64,000 bases of DNA. Source: Macrobrachium rosenbergii. Taxonomy: Eukaryota; Arthropoda; Malacostraca; Decapoda; Palaemonidae. Both the position numbers and the translations under genes were made by a program. Where the stretch lies: positions 37,818,099 through 37,882,098 of the forward strand of contig NC_089744.1 in assembly GCF_040412425.1 (NCBI RefSeq). The letters are read 5' to 3'. This document shows, piece after piece, positions 23,001-36,924 of this stretch; within the stretch, counting starts at the first letter, position 1; every line of letters starts with the position of its first letter. The notes beneath the pieces were generated by a model, which saw only the letters and a program-made list of their open reading frames with translations, searched no databases and had not been told where the DNA came from.

Positions 23001-23700
23001 AAATTCTTTTCCCTTAGATTAATGAATTTCTTAGATTAATGGATTTCATTTTAAATTCTTTTCTCTTAGATTAATGAATTTCTGCTCTGATTTCTGCTCT
23101 GAAATATTGACAGAAAGCACATTAGAAAAAGTCATTTTAACTTCTTTTCCCTTAGATGAATGAATTTCATTTTAACTTCTTTTCCATTAGATTAATGAAT
23201 TTCTGCTCTGAAGTATTGGCAGAAAACACATTAGAAAAGAGCTCTTCATTCTCGTTATTTTGAACCCCATAAACACTGCGCAAAATCAAATCAGATTAAT
23301 GAGTTTCGTTTTAACTTCATTCCCTTTGCATCGGCCGCAATGATATTTCAATCTGAATACCATAAACACTGCTCTGAAATAAATATTAACACAGAAAGAT
23401 TTAAGAAAATCGACATCCTAGGTATGAAAATATATATTTTCTATTATTATTATTCTATGAAAAAAATATTTATTATAAGGTAAAATATATATTTTCTATA
23501 ATAATAATTTTTTTTCTCGTGTAATAATAAAGTTAAAATATATATTTTCTATAATTCTATTATAATAATAAAGTTGTGACCATAAAACCGATATGCATTT
23601 TTTTTCGCATAATAAGCTAAGAACAAACTTTGTAACCACAAAACTAATATACATTTTTTTTTCTCGTAAAAATAATAGTTATGTCCGTAAAACCGAAAAT
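20100..23700. repeat. Mosaic of short duplicated blocks, AT-rich
   Basis: No gene is seen. The stretch is made of recurring pieces: the AGATTAATGAATTTCATTTT/CTGCTCTGAA block, the CATAAACACTGCTCTGAAAT block (22519, 23349), CTTGCATCGGCCGCAATG, and the block around AATCATTGCTGTTGA (21778, 23879). At 21585-21725 a small tandem repeat of AAATTAACATCAG/AACACTTGATTCATA is present. Between 21360 and 21560 is a degraded copy of the coding-like segment better preserved at 33673-33906. Confidence 0.7.
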
Positions 23701-26700
23701 AATAGAGTTATGTCCCTAAAACCGATCCATTCCGTGAATTGGGCTTGGGAAACATGAAGGGATTATTTTCGAGAAAATTCCATGGTTAGTTTTTAAGATA
23801 TGATGTCCCGCTTTTGCAAATTAACATCAGTCAGTCACGAAGTAGAATAGATCTTCGTCGGCGAAATGGCGGGAAAATGAAAATCATTGCTGTTGAATGG
23901 AAGTACAGTAAAGATAGTGATGAGAAAAATGTTAATAGAATAGTAAAGTAAACATGGTAATAATGCACGTGATGATAAAAATGTTAATGGTAAAAACTCA
24001 CGTCTTAAGGCAACGACGGCTAAGAACAAACTGGCGTATGCTGGTCTTGCGGGGCGGCACTTTTGTCTGCGCATGTGCATAATGATAAATAACTTGGATA
24101 ATGAATTTTTAAAACATTCTATGACTTGTATCCTATATTTTGAACTCCATAAACGCTACGCAAATCATGATTCTTAGATTAATGAATTTCATTTTAACTT
24201 CTTTTCCATTAGATTAATGAATTTCTGCTCTGAAGTATTGGCAGAAAACACATTAGAAAAGAACTCTTCATTCTCGTTATTTTGAACCCCATAAACACTG
24301 CGCAAAATCAGATTAATGAATAATAAAGTTAAAATATATATTTTCTATTATTCTATTAAAAATTCTATTATAATAATAAAGTTGTGACCATAAAACCGAT
24401 ATACATTTTTCTCGTATAATAATAAAGTTATGTAAAAAACTTATAACTCTTAGAAATGTATTTTTTCTTTTTCTATGACTTGTATCCTATATTTTGAACC
24501 ACATAAACACTATATCATGATTCTTAGATTAATGGATTTCATTTTAAATTCTTTTCCCTTAGATTAATGAATTTCTGCTCTGAAATATTGACAGAAAGCA
24601 CATTAGAAAAATTTCTGAAAATCATGATTGTTAGATTAATGAATTTCATTTTAACTTCTTTTCCATTAGATTAATGAATTTCTGCTCTGAAGTATTGGCA
24701 GAAAACACATTAGGAAAGAGAGCTTCATTCTCGTTATTTTGAACCCCATATACACTGCGCAAAACCAAGTCAGATTAATGAATTTCGTTTTAACTTCTTT
24801 CCCCTTGCATCGGCCGCAATGATATTTCAATCTGAATACCATAAACACTGCTCTGAAATAAATATTAACACAGAAAGATTTAAGAAAATCGACATCCTAG
24901 GTATGAAAATACATATTTTCTATTATTATTATTCTATGAAAAAAATATTTATTCTGTTATAATAATTTTTTCTCTCGTGTAATAATAAAGTTAAAATATA
25001 TTTTTTATAATAATAATTTTTTTTCTCGTGTAATAATAAAGAACAAACTTTGTAACCACAAAACCAATATACATTTTTTCTCTCGTAAAAATAATAGAGT
25101 TATGTCCCTAAAACCGACCCAATTCCGTGAATTGGGCTTGGGAAACATGAAGGGATTATTTTCGAGAAAATTCCATGGTTAGTTTTTAAGTCACGAAGTA
25201 GAATAAATAGATCTTCGTCGGCGAAATGGCGGTAAAATGAAAATCATTGCTGTTGAATGGAAGTACAGTAAAGATATTGATGAGAAAAATGGTAATAGAA
25301 TAGTAAAGTAAAAATGGTAATAATGCACTTGATGATAAAAATGTTAATGGTAAAACCTCACGTCTTAAGGCAATGACGGCTAAGAACAAACTGGCGGATG
25401 CGCATGCGCATGCGCATAATGATAAATAACTTAGATAATGAATTTTTAAAACATTCTATGACTTGTATCCTATATTTTGAACTCCATAAACGCTACGCAA
25501 ATCATGATTGTTAGATTAATGAATTTAATTTTAACTTCTTTTCCATTAGATTAATGAATTTCTGCTCTGAAGTATTGGCAGAAAACACATTAGAAAAGAA
25601 CTCTTCATTCTCGTTATTTTGAACCCCATAAACACTGCGCAAAATCAGATTAATGAATAATAAAGTTAAAATATATATTTTCTATTATTCTATTAAAAAT
25701 TCTATTATAATAATAAAGTTGCGACCATAAAACCGATATACATTTTTCTCGTATAATAATAAAGTTATGTAAAAACTTATAACTCTTAGAAATGTATTTT
25801 TCTTTTTCTATGACTTGTATCCTATATTTTGAACCACATAAACACTATATCATGATTCTTAGATTAATGGTTTTCATTTTAAATTTTTTTCCCTTAGATT
25901 AATGAATTTCTGCTCTGAAACATTGACAGAAAGCACATTAGAAAAATTTCTGAAAATCATGATTGTTAGATTAATGAATTTCATTTTAACTTCTTTTCCA
26001 TTAGATTAATGAATTTCTGCTCTGAAGTATTGGCAGAAAACACATTAGGAAAGAGAGCTTCATTCTCGTTATTTTGAACCCCATATACACTGCGCAAAAT
26101 CAAGTCAGATTAATGAATTTCGCTTTAACTTCTTTTCCCTTGCATCGCAATGATATTTCAATCTGAATACCATAAACACTGCTCTGAAATAAATATTAAC
26201 ACAGAAAGATTTAAGAAAATCGACATCCCAGGTATGAAAATATATATTTTCTATAATAATAATTTTTTTTCTCGTGTAATAATAAAGTTAAAATATATAT
26301 TTTCTATAATTCTATTATAATAATAAAGTTGTGAAAGCTAAGAACAAACTTTGTTACCACAAAACCAATATACATTTTTTTTCTCGTAAAAATAATAGAG
26401 CTATGTCCCTAAAACCGCCAGGCTTGGGAAACATGAAGGGATTATTTTCGAGAAAATTCCACGGTTAGTTTTTAAGATATGATGTCCCGCTTTTGCAAAT
26501 TAACATCAGTCAGTCACGAAGTAGAATAGATCTTCGTCGGCGAAATGGCGGGAAAATGAAAATCATTGCTGTTGAATGGAAGTACAGTAAAGATAGTGAT
26601 GAGAAAAATTTTAATAATGTATTTTTTTCTTTTTCTATGACTTGTATCCTATATTTTGAACCACATAAACACTTTTTCTATGACTTGTATCCTATATTTT

Positions 26701-29700
26701 TGAACCACATAAACACTATATCATGATTCTTAGATTAATGGATTTCGTTTTAAATTCTTTTCCCTTAGGTTAATGAAATGAATTTCTGCTCTGAAATATT
26801 GACAGAAAGCACATTAGAAAAATTTCTGAAAATCATGATTGTTAGATTAATGAATTTCATTTCAACTTCTTTTCCATTAGATTAATGAATTTCTGCTCTG
26901 AAGTATTGGCAGAAAACACATTAGGAAACCTAGAGAGCTTCATTGTCGTTTTAACTTCTTTCCCCTTGCATCGGCCGCAATGATATTTCAATCTGAATAC
27001 CATAAACACTGCTCTGAAATAAATATTAACACAGAAAGATTTAAGAAAATCGACATCCTAGGTATGAAAATACATATTTTCTATTATTATTACTCTATGA
27101 AAAAATATTTATTCTGTTATAATAATTTTTTCTCTCGTGTAATAATAATAAAAGTTAAAATATATTTTTTATAATAATAATTTTTTTTCTCGTGTAATAA
27201 TAAAGAACAAACTTTGTAACCACAAAACCAATATACATTTTTTCTCTCGTAAAAATAATAGAGTTATGTCCCTAAAACCGACCCAATTCCGTGAATTGGG
27301 CTTGGGAAACATGAAGGGATTATTTTCGAGAAAATTCCATGGTTAGTTTTTAAGATATGATGTCCCGCTTTTGCAAATTAACATCAGTCAGTCACGAAGT
27401 AGAATAGATCTTCGTCGGCGAAATGGCGGGAAAATGAAAATCATTGCTGTTGAATGGAAGTACAGTAAAGATATTGATGAGAAAAATGTTAATAGAATAG
27501 TAAAGTAAACATGGTAATAATGCACGTGATGATAAAAATGTTAATGGTAAAAACTCACGTCTTAAGGCAACGACGGCTAAGAACAAACTGGCGTATGCTG
27601 GTCTTGCGGGGCGGCACTTTGTCTGCGCATGTGCATAATGATAAATAACTTGGATAATGAATTTTTAAAACATTCTATGACTTGTATCCTATATTTTGAA
27701 CTCCATAAACGCTACGCAAATCATGATTCTTAGATTAATGAATTTAATTTTAACTTCTTTTCCATTAGATTAATGAATTTCTGCTCTGAAGTATTGGCAG
27801 AAAACACATTAGAAAAGAACTCTTCATTCTCGTTATTTTGAACCCCATAAACACTGCGCAAAATCAGATTAATGAATAATAAAGTTAAAATATATATTTT
27901 CTATTATTCTATTAAAAAATTCTATTATAATAATAAAGTTGTGACCATAAAACCGATATACATTTTTCTCGTATAATAATAAAGTTATGTAAAAAACTTA
28001 TAACTCTTAGAAATGTATTTTTTCTTTTTCTATGACTTGTATCCTATATTTTGAACCACATAAACACTATATCATGATTCTTAGATTAATGGATTTCATT
28101 TTAAATTCTTTTCCCTTAGATTAATGAATTTCTGCTCTGAAATATTGACAGAAAGCACATTAGAAAAATTTCTGAAAATCATGATTGTTAGATTAATGAA
28201 TTTCATTTTAACTTCTTTTCCATTAGATTAATGAATTTCTGCTCTGAAGTATTGGCAGAAAACACATTAGGAAAGAGAGCTTCATTCTCGTTATTTTGAA
28301 CCCCATATACACTGCGCAAAACCAAGTCAGATTAATGAATTTCGTTTTAACTTCTTTCCTTGCATCGGCCGCAATGATATTTCAATCTGAATACCATAAA
28401 CACTGCTCTGAAATAAATATTAACACAGAAAGATTTAAGAAAATCGACATCCTAGGTATGAAAATACATATTTTCTATTATTATTATTCTATGAAAAAAT
28501 ATTTATTCTGTTATAATAATTTTTCTCTCGTGTAATAATAAAGTTAAAATATATTTTTATAATAATAATTTTTTCTCGTGTAATAATAAAGAACAAACTT
28601 TGTAACCACAAAAACCAATATACATTTTTTCTCTCATGGTTAGTTTTTAAGTAAAAATAATAGAGTTATGTCCCTAAAACCGACCCAATTCCGTGAATTG
28701 GGCTTGGGAAACATGAAGGATTATTTTCGAGAAAATTCCATGGTTAGAAAAAATTTTTAAGATATGATGTCCCGCTTTTGCAAATTAACATCAGTCAGTC
28801 ACAGAAGTAGAATAAATAGATCTTCGTCGGCGAAATGGCGGTAAAATGAAAATCATTGCTGTTGAATGGAAGTACAGTAAAGATAGTGATGAGAAAAATG
28901 GTAATAGAATAGTAAAGTAAAAATGGTAATAATGCACTTGATGATAAAAATGTTAATGGTAAAACCTCACGTCTTAAGGCAATGACGGCTAAGAACAAAC
29001 TGGCGGATGCTGGTCTTGCGGGGCGGCACTTTTGTCTGCGCATGCGCATAATGATAAATAACTTAGATAATGAATTTTTAAAACATTCTATGACTTGTAT
29101 CCTATATTTTGAACTCCATAAACGCTACGCAAATCATGATTGTTAGATTAATGAATTTCATTTTAACTTCTTTTCCATTAGATTAATGAATTTCTGCTCT
29201 GAAGTATTGGCAGAAAACACATTAGAAAAGAACTCTTCATTCTCGTTATTTGAACCCCATAAACACTGCGCAAAATCAGATTAATGAATAATAAAGTTAA
29301 AATATATATTTTCTATTATTCTATTAAAAATTCTATTATAATAATAAAGTTGTGACCATAAAACCGATATACATTTTCATTTTTCTCGTATAATAATAAA
29401 GTTATGTAAAAACTTATAACTCTTAGAAATGTATTTTTTCTTTTTCTATGACTTGTATCCTATATTTTGAACCACATAAACACTATATCATGATTCTTAG
29501 ATTAATGGATTTCATTTTAAATTTTTTCCCTTAGATTAATGAATTTCTGCTCTGAAACATTGACAGAAAGCACATTAGAAAAATTTCTGAAAATCATGAT
29601 TGTTAGATTAATGAATTTCATTTTAACTTCTTTTCCATTAGATTAATGAATTTCTGCTCTGAAGTATTGGCAGAAAACACATTAGGAAAGAGAGCTTCAT

Positions 29701-30800
29701 TCTCGTTATTTTGAACCCCATATACACTGCGCAAAAATCAAGTCAGATTAATGAATTTCGCTTTAACTTTTTTTCCTTGCATCGCAATGATATTTCAATC
29801 TGAATACCATAAACACTGCTCTGAAATAAATATTAACACAGAAAGATTTAAGAAAATCGACATCCTAGGTATGAAAATATATATTTTCTATAATAATAAT
29901 TTTTTTTCTCGTGTAATAATAAAGTTAAAATATATATTTTCTATAATTCTATTATAATAATAAAGTTGTGAAAGCTAAGAACAAACTTTGTTACCACAAT
30001 TTTTGCAAATTAACATCAGTCAGTCACGAAGTAGAATAGATCTTCGTCGGCGAAATGGCGGGAAAATGAAAATCATTGCTGTTGAATGGAAGTACAGTAA
30101 AGATAGTGATGAGAAAAATTTTAATAATGTATTTTTTCTTTTTCTATGACTTGTATCCTATATTTTGAACCACATAAACACTTTTTCTATGACTTGTATC
30201 CTATATTTTGAACCACATAAACACTATATCATGATTCTTAGATTAATGGATTTCGTTTTAAATTCTTTTCCCTTAGGTTAATGAAATGAATTTCTGCTCT
30301 GAAATATTGACAGAAAGCACATTAGAAAAATTTCTGAAAATCATGATTGTTAGATTAATGAATTTCATTTTAACTTCTTTTCCATTAGATTAATGAATTT
30401 CTGCTCTGAAGTATTGGCAGAAAACACAGCTTCATTCTCGTTATTTTGAACCCCATAAACACTGCACAAAACCAAGTTAGATTGATGAATTTCGTTTTAA
30501 CTTCTTTCCCCTTGCATCGGCCGCAATGATATTTCAATCTGAATACCATAAACACTGCTCTGAAATAAATATTAACACAGAAAGATTTAAGAAAATCGAC
30601 ATCCTAGGTTTTCTATTATTATTATTCTATGAAAAAAATATTTATTCTGGTATAATAATTTTTTCTAAATATATATTTTTTATAATAATAATTTTTTTTC
30701 TCGTGTAATAATAAAGAACAAACTGATGCTGGTCTTGCGGGGCGGCACTTTTGTCTGCGCATGCGCATAATGATAAATAACTTGGATAATGAATTTTTAA
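23700..30800. repeat. Higher-order repeat array, period about 3.5 kb with about 1.35 kb subunits
   Basis: Landmarks repeat at a shift of about 3.5-3.6 kb: GGTCTTGCGGGGCGGCAC at 24040 and 27600, the variant TTGCATCGCAATGATATTTC at 26140 and 29778, and the doubled CTTTTTCTATGACTTGTATC at 26630/26675 and 30135/30183. Inside each period the block beginning GAAGTAGAAT and containing AAAATCATTGCTGTTGAATG recurs at roughly 0.9-1.4 kb intervals (23838, 25196, 26517, 27397, 28806, 30031). The array has no gene; its longest frames are on shared repeat blocks. Confidence 0.85.
25118..25136. repeat. Perfect short hairpin, first of four
   Basis: CCCAATTCCGTGAATTGGG has 8 bp arms around CGT. The identical hairpin is at 27282-27300, 28684-28702 and 31765-31783. 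Sister blocks at 23727, 33495 and 36035 keep only the right arm (GTGAATTGGGCTTGGGAAA), so the palindrome is a derived feature of part of the array. Confidence 0.8.
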
Positions 30801-31900
30801 AACATTCTATGACTTGTATCCTATATTTTGAACTCCATAAACGCTACGCAAATCATGATTGTTAGATTAATGAATTTCATTTTAACTTTTCCATTAGATT
30901 AATGAATTTCTGCTCTGAAGTATTGGCAGATGCTGGTTACAGAAACACAGGGCGTTATTTTGAAACACATTAGAAAAGAACTCTTCATTCTCGTTATTTT
31001 TGAACCCCATATACACTGCGCATAAACCAAGTCAGATTAATGAATTTCGTTTTAACTTGTATCCTATATTTTTTCCTTGGCCGCAATGATATTTCAATCT
31101 GAATACCATAAACACTGCTCTGAAATAAATATTAACACAGAAAGATTTAAGAAAATCGACATCCTAAAATCATGATTCTTAGATTAATGAATTTCTGCTC
31201 TGATAAACACTGCGCAAAATCAGATTAATGAATAATAAAGTTAAAATATATATTTTCTATTATTCTATTAAAAAATTCTATTATAATAATAAAGTTGACC
31301 ATAAAACCGATATACATTTTTATGTATTTTTTCTTTTTCTATGACTTGTATCCTATATTTTGAACCACATAAACACTATATCATGATTCCATTGACAGAA
31401 AGCACATTAGAAAAATCTCTGAAAATCATGATTGTTAGATTAATGAATTTCTGCAGAAAACACATTAGGAAAGGGAGCTTCAACTTCTTTTCCCTTGCAT
31501 CGGCCGCAATATTTCAATCTGAATACCATAAACACTGCTCTGAAATAAATATTAACACAGAAAGATTTAAGAAAATCGACATCCTAGGTATGAAAATATA
31601 TATTTTCTATAATAATAATTTTTTTCTCGTGTAATAATAAAGTTAAAATATATATTTTCTATAATTCTATTATAATAATAAAGTTGTGAAAGCTAAGAAC
31701 AAACTGAAACCAATATACATTTTTTTTTCTCGTAAAAATAATAGAGTTATGTCCCTAAAACCGACCCAATTCCGTGAATTGGGCTTGGGAAACATGAAGG
31801 GATTATTTTCGAGAAAATTCCATGGTTAGTTTTTAAGATATGATGTCCCGCTTTTGCAAATTAACATCAGTCAGTCACGAAGTAGAATAGATCTGCCTGC
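30800..31900. repeat. Rearranged tail of the higher-order repeat array
   Basis: The same blocks continue in shortened and reshuffled order, with three copies of the CATAAACACTGCTCTGAAAT block at 31094, 31517 and, further left, 30534. No gene is seen. It ends at the NRF1-like motif near 31905. Confidence 0.7.
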
Positions 31901-31902
31901 GC

Positions 31903-34330
31903 ATGCGCGCCTAAGGATACTCCTATCACACGATGTTATGGGTTTTTATGTTAGGAAAAATACAAATTATCATTACTCCTCTGTAATGTTTTCTTCTGAA
32001 ATATTTAAACTATGAATGATAGAAGGTTAAATAAAAGACTAATTGAACTTCGTCTTTTTATTCATAAAAAAAAAACACACTAATATTAATTTTTAGAATA
32101 CTCCAATACGGATTACAAAATGCACTTACGCATCAATATGCGCACAGTTAAATAGACTGATATTAAGAAATAAACAGGTTTTCATAACCACAAACACAGT
32201 ACAGAGCACTGTCAATTTTTCAATGCAAAAATGGCTTTTTAATTGTAATTCTCGCATTTTAGGATTTAAAGAAATCAATTACCCAACATATCATTACATC
32301 CTAAGATTTTATATTTTCTCATTACAACAGAAGGTAAAGTAAAAGAAAATAAAAGATTATACTAATATTAATTTTAGAATGCTTCAGTACAAAGTACACA
32401 TACGCATCAGTATGCTACTGTATAAACAGTTAAATAGGCTACTCGCTTTCATTCTCAATTTTTTAACAGATTTTTAGCGTTCTTTGCTTTTTCTATGTAG
32501 GATGGTAACTTTTACCTTTTAAACTTTTAGAAATGTATGGTTTCAGCCACCCACCCCATAGACCACACCAGCGCAGCAGTCTTTTTTTTTTTTTTTTTGT
32601 TAGACCGCACCAGCGCAGCAGTCTTTTATATATATATATAAGTTGCCTAAATGTCAGTACACGATATAAAAATGTAACCTACATATTTGGAAAGAACTCT
32701 TCATTCCCGTTATTTTGAACTCCATAAACCCTGTGCGCGAATGATAAATAACTTGGATAATGAATTTTTAAAATAAAACTCAATTTTACTTTTGCTTTTT
32801 CTGAACTCGCATTTTCAATTTCAATTTCAGTAACGCAACTCTTCATTTAACTCGTGTAATGCAAGTTTCCAAAACGCAACTCTTCATTTAACTCGTGTAA
32901 TGCAAGTTTCCAAATAGCCACAAACTACACCACCGACCATTGTGCACTTCAAGTGGTAAATTTTAACTTCTATTATGTAGCATGGTAACGATTTACTTTT
33001 AACTCTGAGAAATGTATTTTTTCTATTTCTATGACTTGTATCCTGCATTTTTGAAAAGAGCTCTTCATTCTCATTATTTTGAACCCCATAAACACTATGC
33101 GCAAATCATGATTCTCAAATTAATGAATTTTGTTTGAAAAACTCAAATTTGCGCCCTCAAATTTTTCCGGAGTTGCCTCGACTTCTTTCCCTTTGCATCG
33201 GCCGCTAGCTCAAAATATCACGGATATTCGCTTAGAACGTTTCAAAAACATTAATTTGAATACTTTCTGAAATAAATATTATCATATAAAATGAATCTTC
33301 GTAGGTTATTCTTTAAAATGAAAATGTGTATTAATTTTATTACAGAATATATTTCGTATATTTCGGTATATTTTCTATTAAAAAATTTATTAATTTTTTA
33401 AATTTTTTTCTCCTATAATAATAAAGTTATGCCATAAAACCTACATACCTTTTTCCTCCTGTAATAATGTTATGTTTTTAAGCCGATCACTCACCGTGAA
33501 TTGGGCTTGGGAAACTTAAAGGGATCATTTTCGTGAAAATTCCATGGTTAATTTTTAGATATAACGCATGGTCAATTTTTAGATATGACGCCCGCTTTTT
33601 TTCGCTTTCGCTGGGTGTGGTCAGTCTGTTACTTACGTCTCGGGATGTGGCAGCTCTAAGTGGGTCCTGGTTATGCCATCCGCAGACATCAGCACTTATC
33701 GGGTCGGGTGTAAATTTTCTCTGATTCGGAATGGGAATGCAACATTATTAATACTTATTAACCCGAATGGTGCCGTGGTCACAAACACAATAAGCCAATG
33801 TGAACATGAAATGAGAGCGTCGGTTTCGTGTTCATGCGTCATATATGAGGTTAAATTCAGAAACATATTTTCACTCGATAGGGAATTAACATCAGTCACG
33901 AAGTAGAATAGATCTAGATCTTCGTCGAAGAAAAGGCGGAAAAAGAGTTTAAGGGAGGAAATGGAGATTGTCAGAAACGAAGATTCCACGAGTGATTCGG
34001 TGTTTGCATAACATGTTTCTTGTAATGGACAGATCCCGCAAAGTGCGATCCCGCAAAGTGCGATCTATCGTTCGAGGAAAAATCATTGCTGTTGAATGGA
34101 AGTAAAGATAGTGATGAGAACAATATTATTAGTAAAAATGCACGTGATGATAAAAATGTTAAGGGTAAAATTTCACATTTAAAGGCAACGACGGCGAAGT
34201 ACAAACTGGCGGATGCTTAAAATTTCACATTTAAAGGCAACGACGGCGAAGTACAAACTGGCGGATGCTGGTCTTGCGGGGCCGCACTTTTATAGCTAGT
34301 GCTGCTCTCTAAAAGCGAGTCTACCTCTGC
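31903..34330. repeat. Tandem segmental duplication, first copy
   Basis: 31903-34330 and 34331-36850 are tandem copies, shift about 2.4-2.5 kb. Each starts with a GCGCATGCGC palindrome and AAGGATACTCCTATCAC, continues into PVF-like 3'-flank sequence, loses the gene body (join at about 32440), and ends with the coding-like segment around 33673 and the AGGCAACGACGGCGAAG block. A 60 bp internal duplication at 34160-34265 is private to this copy. Confidence 0.85.
33533..34012 (+). pseudogene. Recurring coding-like segment (copy 1), unknown
   Basis: The plus strand encodes a hydrophobic leader-like piece (33533-33724: FFSLSLGVVSLLLTSRDVAA) overlapped by a frame at 33673-33906 with KFSLIRNGNATLLILINPNG, EHEMRASVSCSCVIYEVKF and FSLDRELTSVTK. 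After one stop the frame resumes with a basic stretch (SRSRSSSKKRRKKSLREE) and DSTSDSVFA to a stop at 34012. It is nearly identical at 36066-36545 and degraded at 21360, 38205-38450, 44690-44935 and 52880-53125. The layout suggests exons or a decayed gene. No family is recognised, and identity reflects recent duplication. Confidence 0.3.
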
Positions 34331-35070
34331 CTGCGCATGCGCACCAAAGGATACTCCTATCACACGATGTTATGGGTTTTTGTTAGGAAAAATACAAATT
34401 ATCGTTGAATTTGTCATTACTCTTAAATATTTAAACTATGAATGATAGAAGGTTAAATAAAAGACTAACTGAACTTCGTCTTTTTATTCATAAAAAAAAA
34501 AACACACTAATATTAATTTTTAGAATACTCCAATACGGATTACAAAATGCACTTACGCATCAATATGCGGCTATAGTATGTGAACAGTTAAATAGACTGA
34601 TATTAATAAATAAACAGGTTTTCCATAACCACAAACACAATACAGAGCACTGTCAATTTTTCAATGCAAAAAATGGCTTTTTAATTGTAATTCTCGCATT
34701 TTAGGATTTAAAGAAATCAATTACCCAATATATCATTACATCCCAAGATTTTATAATATTTTCTCATCACAACAGAAGGTAAAGTAAATGAAAATAAAAG
34801 ATTATACTAATATTAATTTTAGAATATTTCAGTACAGAGTACAAAAATGCACATACGCATCAATATGCTACTGTATAAACAGTTAAATAGTCTGCTCGCT
34901 TTCATTCTCAATTTTTTAACAGATTTTTAGCGCTCTTTGCTTTTTCTATGTAGTATGGTAACTTTTAACTTTTAAACTTTTAGAAATGTATTATTTCATG
35001 GTAACTTTTACACTTTTAGAAATGTATGGTTTCAGCCACCCACCCCATAGACCACACCAGCGTAGCAGTC

Positions 35071-35102
<32 letters not shown>

Positions 35103-36850
35103 GGTGCCTAAATGTCAGTACACGATATAAAAATGTAACCTACATGTTTGGATAGAGCTCTTCATTCCCGTTTTTTTGAACCCCATAAAGCCTGTGCGCG
35201 AATGATAAATAACTTAGATAATGAATTTTTAAAATAAAACTCAATTTTACTTTTGCTTTTTCTGAACTCTCATTTTCAATTTCAATTTCAGTAACGCAAC
35301 TCTTCATTTAACTCGTGTAATGCAAGTTTCCAAATAGCCACAAACTACACCACCGAGCATTGTGCACTTCAAGTGGTAAATTTTAACTTCTATTATGTAA
35401 TTTTAACTTCTATTATGTAGCATGGTAACTATTTACTTTTAACTCTGAGAAATGTATTTTTTCTTTTTCTATGACTTGTATCCTACATTTTTGAAAAGAG
35501 CTCTTCATTCTCATTATTTTGAACCCCATAAACACTATGCGCAAATCATGATTCTCAGATTAATGAATTTTGTTTGGAAAACTGAAATTTGCGCCCTCAA
35601 ATTTTTCTGGAGTTGCCTCGACTTCTTTCCCCTTGCATCGGCCGTTAGCTCAAAATATCACGCACATTCGCTTAGAACGTTTCAAAAACATTAATTTGAA
35701 TACTCTCTGAAATAAATATTATCATATAAAATGAATCTTACGGTATTTGAAATACCATAAACACTGCTCTGAAATAAATATTGACACAAAGCGCATTAGA
35801 AGGGTGTTAGGAAGTATTTAAAAATCGTCGTAGGGTATTCTTTACAACGAAAATGTGTATTAATTTTATTACAGAATATATATTTCGTATATTTCGGTAT
35901 ATTTTCTATTAAAAAATTTATTAATTTTTTAAATTTTTTTCTCCTATAATAATAAGATTATGTCCATAAAACCTACATACCTTTTTCCTCCTGTAATAAT
36001 GTTATGTTTGTTAAGCCGATCACCCACCGTGAATTGGGCTTGGGAAACGTAAAGGGATCATTTTCGTGAAAATTCCATGGTTAATTTTTAGATATGACGC
36101 ATGGTTAATTTTTAGATATGACGCCCGCTTTTTTTCGCTTTCGCTGGGTGTGGTCAGTCTGTTACTTACGTCTCGGGATGTGGCAGCTCTAAGTGGGTCC
36201 TGGTTATGCCATCCGCAGACATCAGCACTTATCGGGTCGGGTGTAAATTTTCTCTGATTCGGAATGGGAATGCAACATTATTAATACTTATTAACCCGAA
36301 TGGTGCCGTGGTCACAAACACAATAAGCCATTATGAACATGAGATGAGAGCGTCGGTTTCGTGTTCATGCGTCATATATGAGGTTAAATTCAGAAACATG
36401 TTTTCACTCGATAGGGAATTAACATCAGTCACGAAGTAGAATAGATCTAGATCTTCGTCGAAGAAAAGGCGGAAAAAGAGTTTAAGGGAGGAAATGGAGA
36501 TTGTCAGAAACGAAGATTCCACGAGTGATTCGGTGTTTGCGTAACATGTTTCTTGTAATGGACAGATCCCGCAAAGTGCGATCTATCGTTCGAGGAAAAA
36601 TCATTGCTGTTGAATGAAAGTAAAGACAGTGATGAGAAAAATATTATTAGTAAAAATGCACGTGATGATAAAAATGTTAGGGATAAAATTTCACATCTAA
36701 AGGCTAAAATTTCACATTTAAATGCAACGACGGCGAAGAACAAACTGGCGGATGCTGGTCTTGCGGGGCGGCACTTTTATAGCTAGTGCTGTTATCTAAA
36801 AGTGAGTCTACCACAGACCACAGCCGACAGTCTGCGCATGCACGCCTAAG
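34331..36850. repeat. Tandem segmental duplication, second copy
   Basis: Second copy of the unit at 31903-34330. Differences include a longer poly-T run at 35072-35099, an extra block at 35740-35830, and small indels. PVF-like 3' flank is at 34440-34890 and the gene-deletion join at about 34890. Confidence 0.85.
36066..36545 (+). pseudogene. Recurring coding-like segment (copy 2), unknown
   Basis: Near-identical to 33533-34012. The 77-codon frame at 36206-36439 differs from its sister by only three residues (HY for QC, and M for I). The same in-frame stop separates VTK from the basic stretch. Downstream (36604-36786) a frame with DEKNIISKNARDDKNVRDK and AKNKLADAGLAGRHFYS to a stop is also shared by several blocks, sometimes frameshifted. 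Confidence 0.3.
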
Positions 36851-36924
36851 GATACTCCTATCACATGATGTTATGGGTTTGTATGTTAGGAAAAATAAAA
36901 TTATTGTTGAATTTGTCATTTTTA

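Noticed and set aside
23835..29049. Minus-strand frames with ALRREFLPLTFLSSRALLPC
   Set aside because: Opposite-strand reading of a recurring array block whose plus strand is the better coding candidate (AVEWKYSKDSDEKN); truncated at various points and without start context.
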